Shown here one piece after another: positions 58,778-64,000 of a stretch of 64,000 nucleotides of DNA (position 1 is its first letter; each line of letters opens with the position of its first letter). This DNA comes from DAOTVC01 sp034437215. GTDB lineage: Bacteria; Chloroflexota; Anaerolineae; B4-G1; SLSP01. The notes beneath the pieces are model-generated. The model searched no databases, was not told the DNA's origin, and saw nothing but the letters and a program-made list of their open reading frames with translations. The position numbers were made by a program, and so were the translations under genes. The DNA lies in the NCBI GenBank assembly GCA_034437215.1, contig DAOTVC010000078.1, forward strand, positions 1 through 64,000. Reading direction: 5' to 3'.

Positions 58778-58933
58778 AGCGTCTGTAAGAAAACAACTTC
58801 CCGACGGGGGTGCTTGGGGAGCGCAAAGAACTTCTGGAAGTGCTGGAGGCGCACAGCCCTCAAACGAGTCAGGAGGCGTTGTTTCATCCTAACTCCAGAG
58901 ATGTCGGGAAGTTATACTTTTACGAGCCCTAAG
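58778..58933 (+). repeat. Dispersed repeat family 2, long copy A
   Basis: About 156 bp, from AGCGTCTGTAAGAAAA to CGAGCCCTAAGGA, with AACTTCCCGA and TCGGGAAGTT as internal inverted ends. It matches copy B (47495-47650, opposite orientation) along its whole length and the short copy at 11875-11953 at its right end. A short frame inside is conserved between copies but has no start signals. Confidence 0.75.
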
Positions 58934-58947
58934 GATGTGCTTCCGGC

Positions 58948-58972
58948 AGTGTGCTTGCTGGAGCACACTTTC
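58948..58972 (+). terminator. Hairpin with short U-tract
   Basis: AGTGTGCT pairs with AGCACACT across a 6-base loop and runs into TTC. No gene ends just before it; it may be part of the repeat region. Confidence 0.4.
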
Positions 58973-58981
58973 TTCGTGGTA

Positions 58982-59003
58982 GCCTGTGGCTCGAGCCACA
59001 GGC
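58982..59003. repeat. 22-base perfect palindrome
   Basis: GCCTGTGGCTCGAGCCACAGGC is a perfect inverted repeat in the gap before the cupin gene, similar in style to REP elements. Confidence 0.6.
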
Positions 59004-59077
59004 GATAACTGAAACAAAGATACAAGGATAAAACTTCATGACAGGCTGCCCGTTATAGGGTGGAGGGTACCGTGCAA

Positions 59078-59440
59078 ATGACCATCAAACAGACAGCTCC
59101 CGAGGAAGAGTACTACACCTCGGAGAGATGCTACATCACCGAGCTCTCCAACTCGCCCGACGATCCGGAGCTCTCCGTCGCCCGGGCCCGGGTCGAGCCG
59201 GGCGTAACGACCGAGTGGCACCGGTTGCACGGTACGACGGAGCGGTACGTCATCCTGGAGGGGCGAGGACGGGTGGAGGTCGGCGACCTTCCCCCGCAGG
59301 AGGTCCGGAGCGGCGACGTGGTGCTCATCCCGCCGGAGACGCCTCAGCGGATCACCAACCTCGGCTCCGAGGATCTGATCTTCCTCGCCCTCTGCACCCC
59401 GCGCTTCCGCCGCGAGGTTTACGAGGAGATCGATCGCTGA
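59078..59440 (+). CDS. Cupin-domain protein
   Basis: The 120-aa product is a single cupin (EWHRLHGTTERYVILEGRGRVEVG and GDVVLIPPETPQRI), a fold that often binds a metal with His and Glu. A GTG at 59072 is an alternative start because GGAGGG is closer to it. The specific substrate is not evident. It lies 78 bases before the HIT gene on the same strand. Confidence 0.82.
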   Translation: MTIKQTAPEEEYYTSERCYITELSNSPDDPELSVARARVEPGVTTEWHRLHGTTERYVILEGRGRVEVGDLPPQEVRSGDVVLIPPETPQRITNLGSEDLIFLALCTPRFRREVYEEIDR

Positions 59441-59518
59441 GAAGCAGTGATTGAGAGTATCAGAATGAAGTTCGATGCAGCCTTCCTTACTGAACCTATC
59501 TTTGACTGGAGATGCAAT

Positions 59519-59857
59519 ATGGCTCGTCGCGACTGGTACTGTGAGGACGTTCTCTCGGGTGAGCTCGAGGTGAGAAAGGTCTGGGAGGACGAGCGGGTCC
59601 TGGCCTTTCAGCACCCCCAGCCGAAAGCCGAGATCCACGTCGTGGTCATCCCCAAGGAGCACGTGCTCTCGATCTTAGCACCTGAGGCATTGAACGGCGC
59701 CCTGCTCTCCTCGATGGTGCAGGCGGTGCAGCAGGTCGCCCAGACGCTGGGACTCAACGAGACGGGGTTCTACGTGCGGACCAACGCGGCGGGACCCGGT
59801 GTCACGCCCCACATGCACTGGCACATAGTCGGTCCGGGAATTCCACCGGACTGCTAG
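59519..59857 (+). CDS. HIT-family nucleotide hydrolase (HINT-like)
   Basis: The 112-aa product has the histidine triad HMHWHIVGPG at the C-terminus and the usual N-terminal part (CEDVLSGELEVRKVWEDERVLAF). These proteins hydrolyse nucleotide phosphoramidates. The ATG at 59519 with GGAG 7 bases upstream is preferred; a longer frame starts at 59447. Confidence 0.9.
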   Translation: MARRDWYCEDVLSGELEVRKVWEDERVLAFQHPQPKAEIHVVVIPKEHVLSILAPEALNGALLSSMVQAVQQVAQTLGLNETGFYVRTNAAGPGVTPHMHWHIVGPGIPPDC

Positions 59858-59858
59858 G

Positions 59859-59893
59859 GAAGCGGGCCGGATCCCTTCCGGATCTAGCCCGCT
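59859..59893. terminator. Terminator between the HIT and manC genes
   Basis: AGCGGGC pairs with GCCCGCT and an inner GGATCC/CCGGATC stem, between the two convergent genes. Confidence 0.6.
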
Positions 59894-59917
59894 GTTAGTT
59901 CTGTACCGTAGAGGAAG

Positions 59918-61006
59918 TTAGAGCTTGTCGGCGCGTTCCTGCTCCCGCAGCCGCTTCACGACCTCCCGCACCTGCTCGGCGTGCTCAGGTGTGGTGATCA
60001 GCAGAGCGTCGGGGGTATCCACGACGATGATCCCGTCCACGCCAACGGTGGCGATGAGCCGCCCCTCGCCGGTGCTGAAGACCATGCTCTCCTGCGTGTC
60101 GACGGCGATGTGTTCGCCGACGCTCACGTTCCCCTCCTCGTCGGCCTCCCGCAGCTCCATGACAGCATCCCAGCTCCCCACGTCGGACCACCCCATCTCC
60201 ACGGGGATGACGGCGACCCGTTCGGCCTGCTCCATCACCCCGTAGTCGACGGTCTCCTTTTCCACCTGGGGCCAGAGGTGGGCGACGACCTCCTCGTACT
60301 CCCCGCCGGCGAGGGCCTCCTGCAGACGCTGCAGGGTATCCCCCAAGGCGGGCATGAGCGCGTCGATCTCTTCCAGGATGCGCGAGGTCTGCCAGATGAA
60401 CATGCCGCTGTTCCAGGCGTACTCCCCGCTCTCGAGGAAGGCCTTTGCGGTCTCCTCGTCCGGTTTCTCTGTGAAGTGGGTGACGGTGTAGTAAGCGAAG
60501 TCGTCGACGCGGCCCAGGTGCGCCCCCCGCTTGATGTAACCGTAGCCCGTGGAGGGAAAGGCAGGCTCGATGCCCAGGGTCACGAGATAGCCCTCCTGGG
60601 CGACTTCACGCGCAGCGCCGAGGACCGAGCGGAAGGTCGCCTCGTCACGGATGTAGTGATCGGCGGTGAGCACTGCCATCACCCCCTGGGGGTCGAGGCG
60701 CTTCAGGTGCATGGCAGCCAGACCGATGCAGGGCGCTGTTCCCCGCCCCTCGGGCTCGACGATGAAGTTCTCCCGCGGCAGCTGGGGCATCTGTTCGGAG
60801 AGCGGCGCCACCTGATCCTCGGCGGTCACCACCAAGATCCGCTCGGGCGGCAGCAGCGGCAGGAGCCGTTCGACGGAGAGCTGGAAGAGCGTACGCTCCC
60901 CAAAGAGATTCAACATCTGCTTGGGATGGGCCCGGCGGCTGAGGGGCCAGAGGCGGGTCCCCCCGCCCCCCGCCATGATCACGACGTAGAAGTGTGCGTT
61001 AGACAT
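59918..61006 (-). CDS. manC: Mannose-1-phosphate guanylyltransferase
   Basis: The 362-aa enzyme makes GDP-mannose for surface polysaccharides. The signature GGGGTRLWPLSRRAHPKQ, EPEGRGTAPCIGLAA, FTEKPDEETA and EMGWSDVGSWDAV are clear. It is a single-domain form without the C-terminal isomerase domain. It lies downstream of the HD protein and dprA. Confidence 0.93.
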   Translation of the reverse strand: MSNAHFYVVIMAGGGGTRLWPLSRRAHPKQMLNLFGERTLFQLSVERLLPLLPPERILVVTAEDQVAPLSEQMPQLPRENFIVEPEGRGTAPCIGLAAMHLKRLDPQGVMAVLTADHYIRDEATFRSVLGAAREVAQEGYLVTLGIEPAFPSTGYGYIKRGAHLGRVDDFAYYTVTHFTEKPDEETAKAFLESGEYAWNSGMFIWQTSRILEEIDALMPALGDTLQRLQEALAGGEYEEVVAHLWPQVEKETVDYGVMEQAERVAVIPVEMGWSDVGSWDAVMELREADEEGNVSVGEHIAVDTQESMVFSTGEGRLIATVGVDGIIVVDTPDALLITTPEHAEQVREVVKRLREQERADKL

Positions 61007-61035
61007 GGAAACTCCTTTCTCGACAGAAAAGTCTG

Positions 61036-61590
61036 CTACTCACCGAAGCGGGCTCGCCAGAGCTCAAAAGTACGCACGGCGCGCTCCCCGTACTCCTGAA
61101 CGTGCTCGCGCACCTCCTCAGGCGTGCGGGGTGTCCAGAGACGCCCCGGAACCTTGGTGAAGAAGAGATCGGCCCAGCTGATCACCTGGGCTTCGAGGCT
61201 CTCGGGTAAGAGATCCTCCGGGGGGAGGGGCAAGCCCTGCTCCCGAATCTCCTCCACCGTGATCCCCAACCCAACGTGGTTGCCGGCGATCTCGGCGTGG
61301 CGGGGCAGACCCTCCTCCTCCAGAATCCGGCGACCCTCGATCATGTGGCGCACGTAGGGCTCCTGACCGTAGAAGCCCAGCTCCGGATGGTCGACACAGA
61401 TCACGCCAAGGTCGTGGAGCATCGCCGCCTCCTCGATGAAATGGCGCTGTTCCGCGCTCAAGCCCAGTCGCCTCGCCACCTCCAAGGCGCGGTAGGTGAC
61501 GGCAGAGACGTGGGGCAGGTAGCTGCGGTAGGCCAACGAATCGGGAGGGATGTACTTGTGGATGACAGCAAAGTAGTCGACGTCCGCCAT
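61036..61590 (-). CDS. HD-domain phosphohydrolase-like protein
   Basis: The 184-aa product has the HD metal motif (HVSAVTYRALEVARR, then AAMLHDLGV and a later HAEIAGNHVGLG). Such enzymes remove phosphates from nucleotides or second messengers. It lies between dprA and manC with short gaps. The substrate is unknown. Confidence 0.85.
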   Translation of the reverse strand: MADVDYFAVIHKYIPPDSLAYRSYLPHVSAVTYRALEVARRLGLSAEQRHFIEEAAMLHDLGVICVDHPELGFYGQEPYVRHMIEGRRILEEEGLPRHAEIAGNHVGLGITVEEIREQGLPLPPEDLLPESLEAQVISWADLFFTKVPGRLWTPRTPEEVREHVQEYGERAVRTFELWRARFGE

Positions 61591-61599
61591 GATCCTCCG

Positions 61600-62721
61600 C
61601 TAGAACTCGTACTCCACACCCCGCTCCCGCGCCAGCACGTAGTGCAGGGGGCCCACCTGGCGCACCATCCCCTTCAGCTCCATCATGACCAAGGTACTGT
61701 TGACCGCCTCCACGGGCAGATCCGCCTTGCGGGCGAGATCGTCAACGTGCACCGGCTCGAAGGAGAGGCCGTCGAGCAGGGTCGCCTCCGTGGCATTCTC
61801 CGGCAGCATGATCCGGGCCACCTGCTGCTCTGCTATCTGATCGAGGTGCAAGACCTCGAGGATGTCCAGCGGCTCGGTAACGATGGTCGCCCCATCCCGC
61901 AGGAGGCGATTGGGGCCCTGAGAGGCGGGGCTGAGGATGTTGCCGGGCACCGCGAAGACCTCCCGGCCCTGATCGGCAGCAAAATCGGCGGTGATGAGAG
62001 CGCCGCTCTGCAGGCCTGCCTCCACCACGACGACGCCCAGACTCAACCCGCTGATGATGCGATTGCGAGGCGGGAAGTTCTTGGCCTCCGGCGGCTCCCC
62101 CAGGGGGTAGTCGCTGATCAACGCACCCTGCTCCATGATCTCCTGGGCGAGCTTCCGGTGCTCCGCGGGGTAAACCCGATCGATACCACACCCCAGCACG
62201 GCGAGGGTACGTCCTCCGGCGTCCAGGGCTGCCCGGTGCGCGACGCCGTCGATACCGCGGGCCAGCCCGCTCACGATAGTCACCCCGTTGCGGGCCAGCT
62301 CCTCGGCGAGCTGGCGGGCCACCTGCTTTCCGTAGGCCGTCGCCTTCCGGGTACCCACGAGGGCCACCGCCCACTCGTCGGCAGGGATGATTTCGCCCTT
62401 GACGAAGAGGACAGGAGGGGCGTCCGGCAGCTGGCGCAGCAATGCGGGATAGTCGGCGCTCTCCCAGGTGAGGACGTGAGCCCCGGAGGCCTCCACCTTC
62501 TCCAACACCTGGTCGAGGTCCACCTGACGGCGTGCCCGCAGCAGATTGCGCAGGGAGCGACGATCCAGTCCCACCTGCCTCAGAGCCTCTGAAGGCGCCT
62601 CCCAAGCACTCCGCGGGTCTCCGAAGACCTCGAGGAGCGCTCGCAGGCGCACGGGGCCGATGCCCTTGACGAGGTTGAAGCCCAACCAATACCGCAGATC
62701 CTCAGCAGTCATGGCTTGCAT
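61600..62721 (-). CDS. dprA: DNA processing protein DprA
   Basis: The 373-aa protein protects incoming single-stranded DNA and loads RecA during transformation. The Rossmann-like core (VALVGTRKATAYGKQVA, IVSGLARGIDGVAHRAAL, NRIISGLS) and C-terminal winged helix are present. The ATG at 62721 has GGAGGG upstream. It lies downstream of rimM, where trmD would be expected. Confidence 0.92.
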   Translation of the reverse strand: MQAMTAEDLRYWLGFNLVKGIGPVRLRALLEVFGDPRSAWEAPSEALRQVGLDRRSLRNLLRARRQVDLDQVLEKVEASGAHVLTWESADYPALLRQLPDAPPVLFVKGEIIPADEWAVALVGTRKATAYGKQVARQLAEELARNGVTIVSGLARGIDGVAHRAALDAGGRTLAVLGCGIDRVYPAEHRKLAQEIMEQGALISDYPLGEPPEAKNFPPRNRIISGLSLGVVVVEAGLQSGALITADFAADQGREVFAVPGNILSPASQGPNRLLRDGATIVTEPLDILEVLHLDQIAEQQVARIMLPENATEATLLDGLSFEPVHVDDLARKADLPVEAVNSTLVMMELKGMVRQVGPLHYVLARERGVEYEF

Positions 62722-62818
62722 GGCGCCCTCCAATCCCAGAGCTAGACTCGGTGCAGAAAGAGCCTAGCATCCGTAAGCGTGTGACCCGGCGCTCCTACGA
62801 CGCCCTGACCGGCAAAGG

Positions 62819-63364
62819 TCAGGCTTGTTCTTGGCCCTCCTCCTCATCGGCGAGGAGGCCCGGCAGGAGACGGACCACCAGACGTCGAGCTTCGAGATCT
62901 AGGTCGACGACCACCTCCTGGGTGACCGGGAGAAGTACCTCCCCCCGCGCACCCTCAACGACGAGGACGTCGTTGGCCTCAGGGAGATTCAATACCTCAA
63001 CGATCTGCCCCAGAGGCTCCCCCGCCTCTGTCTCCACGTCCACCCCTACCAACTGATACTGATAGTACTCCCCCTCTTCGAGAGGTAAGGCATCCTGAAC
63101 GGCGACCTGAACGAGCGCTCCACGCAACGCTTCGGCGGCGTCCCGGTCCTCTACCCCCTCGAGCTGCAAGAGCATCATGCCCTTGTGCAGACGAACGCTC
63201 TGTACCTTGTAGGGGGTGTGGCGCCGACCGAGGTAGACTTGGGGAATCTCCGGGAGACGCTCGGGGGCGTCGGTGAGGATCTCGGCCCGGAGCTCCCCTC
63301 GCACTCCGTGGGGTCGCCCAATGCGCCCGACAGCTAAATAAGAAGGCTCAGGTTGCTTGGGCAT
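62819..63364 (-). CDS. rimM: 16S rRNA processing protein RimM
   Basis: The 181-aa assembly factor for the 30S subunit has the N-terminal barrel (LAVGRIGRPHGVRGELRAEI) and the PRC-barrel C-terminal part (YYQYQLVGVDVET...LPVTQEVVVDLDLEARRLVV). The acidic tail is typical. It follows khpA. Confidence 0.92.
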   Translation of the reverse strand: MPKQPEPSYLAVGRIGRPHGVRGELRAEILTDAPERLPEIPQVYLGRRHTPYKVQSVRLHKGMMLLQLEGVEDRDAAEALRGALVQVAVQDALPLEEGEYYQYQLVGVDVETEAGEPLGQIVEVLNLPEANDVLVVEGARGEVLLPVTQEVVVDLDLEARRLVVRLLPGLLADEEEGQEQA

Positions 63365-63412
63365 GCCTGAGCCTCCATAAAGTTCTGAAGTTCCCCGCCT
63401 TAGCGGCCGCCG

Positions 63413-63649
63413 TCATACAATCTCCAGAGTGACCTTCTTCCCCATCTTGGCGCCCAGAACACGGGCCAGGGAACGCATCGCGTTGATAGTCCGCCCCTCC
63501 CGGCCGATCATCCGCCCCATATCCTCCGAGGCGACGCGCAGCTCCAGCATGATGGAAGTCTCCCCCTCGATCTCCGACAGGTGCACCGCATCCGGCTCGT
63601 CCGCCAGGGACTTGACGATGTACTCTACCAGATCATGGACCTTCGTCAT
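63413..63649 (-). CDS. khpA: RNA-binding protein KhpA
   Basis: The 78-aa protein is a single KH domain (MGRMIGREGRTINAMRSLARVLG) that binds RNA with KhpB, which is encoded at 22.0-22.9 kb. It lies between rpsP and rimM, the usual order. Confidence 0.93.
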   Translation of the reverse strand: MTKVHDLVEYIVKSLADEPDAVHLSEIEGETSIMLELRVASEDMGRMIGREGRTINAMRSLARVLGAKMGKKVTLEIV

Positions 63650-63700
63650 CGCAGCTCCTCCTTAGGTGTGAAAAGGACTAAGAAATGTTAAAAGACGACC

Positions 63701-63725
63701 AGAGTAGGTCGATGTGACCTACTCT
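63701..63725 (-). terminator. Hairpin overlapping the rpsP stop
   Basis: A 10-bp perfect stem (AGAGTAGGTC with GACCTACTCT) spans the rpsP stop codon and, 7 bases later on the minus strand, a TCTTTT run. It may lower expression of khpA and rimM relative to rpsP. Confidence 0.5.
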
Positions 63726-64000
63726 TCTTCCGATGCAGGTTCTGTAGTCTCTGTAGGTTCAGGAGTCTCAGGAGCTTCGACACTCTCAAGCTCCGCTTCA
63801 GAAGCAGGTGGTGCCTCAACCATGGTCTCTTCGGTTTCGGCTGTCACTTCAACGGCCGCTTCCGCTTCCTCGACCAACACGTCCACCGATTCTCCGGCCT
63901 TGAGGCGCTCAAAGCGTTCTAGCGTCCCATGCGTACGGAAGAGACGGGCGACCGCCTCCGAGGGCTGGGCCCCCACACTCAGCCAGTGCAACGCTCGATC
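63719..64000 (-). CDS. rpsP: Ribosomal protein S16 (partial, C-terminal 93 codons)
   Basis: The visible end has the S16 signature DRALHWLSVGAQPSEAVARLF and then a tail of about 60 acidic, Glu/Pro/Thr-rich residues that the usual 80-aa protein does not have. The start lies outside the window. It is followed by khpA and rimM in the usual ribosomal-gene order. Confidence 0.92.
   Translation of the reverse strand, partial: DRALHWLSVGAQPSEAVARLFRTHGTLERFERLKAGESVDVLVEEAEAAVEVTAETEETMVEAPPASEAELESVEAPETPEPTETTEPASEEE

Overview
The window is a gene-dense stretch of a GC-rich bacterial chromosome. The best guess is a member of the Chloroflexota, Anaerolineae-like. This rests on gene content and protein style: lipoproteins with long Thr-Pro linkers, a YabE-type 3D-domain protein beside rsmA, a fused two-subunit glycyl-tRNA synthetase, a TopA with an N-terminal zinc ribbon, and no outer-membrane assembly genes. 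No rRNA is present, so the placement is inference. There is no phage and no transposase gene, but there are short dispersed repeats and a two-repeat CRISPR-like relic.

Layout. 1-5.9 kb: a partial ATP-grasp ligase, a lysine 2,3-aminomutase, two tandem HAD hydrolases (one fused to a pyrophosphatase-like domain, one lacking the second catalytic Asp) and three uncharacterised genes. 6-11.8 kb: glyQS, a GNAT acetyltransferase, recO, a membrane protein and an SH3-domain protein with a probable leaderless start. 12-21 kb: ligA, then an operon of two unknown proteins and a SEDS polymerase fused to a PBP-like domain whose three catalytic motifs are all altered. Next is a response regulator followed by a membrane-anchored NACHT/HEAT ATPase. 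21-28 kb: the origin-proximal set parA-khpB-yidC-(PQQ lipoprotein)-yidD-rnpA-rpmH read leftwards, tRNA-Arg(UCU), and an uncharacterised two-gene operon. 28-36 kb: a DUF2007 protein, trmFO, an HtrA-type protease, a universal stress protein and a dnaK-grpE-dnaJ-like chaperone operon. 36-43 kb: GH13 amylase, membrane protein, minC-minD-minE-rodA and gltX. 43-48.7 kb: LysM lipoprotein, ferritin, rsmA, 3D-domain protein, SRP RNA, a broken MFS gene with the CRISPR-like relic, and an FmdB-type zinc ribbon. 48.7-56 kb: MFS-GH13-beta-propeller operon, mutS2 and cvpA. 56-64 kb: topA, a repeat-rich gap, cupin, HIT protein, GDP-mannose pyrophosphorylase, HD protein, dprA, rimM, khpA and partial rpsP.

The main themes are envelope growth and division (SEDS-PBP fusion, RodA, MinCDE, YidC, 3D and LysM proteins, and both KhpA and KhpB), translation and RNA maturation, and DNA maintenance. 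The least described items are the response regulator-NACHT/HEAT operon with a tandem operator, the SEDS-pseudo-PBP fusion with its two unknown partners, the operon at 26.0-28.0 kb, and two families of short mobile repeats. One repeat family has three copies, each flanked by a 6-bp target duplication.
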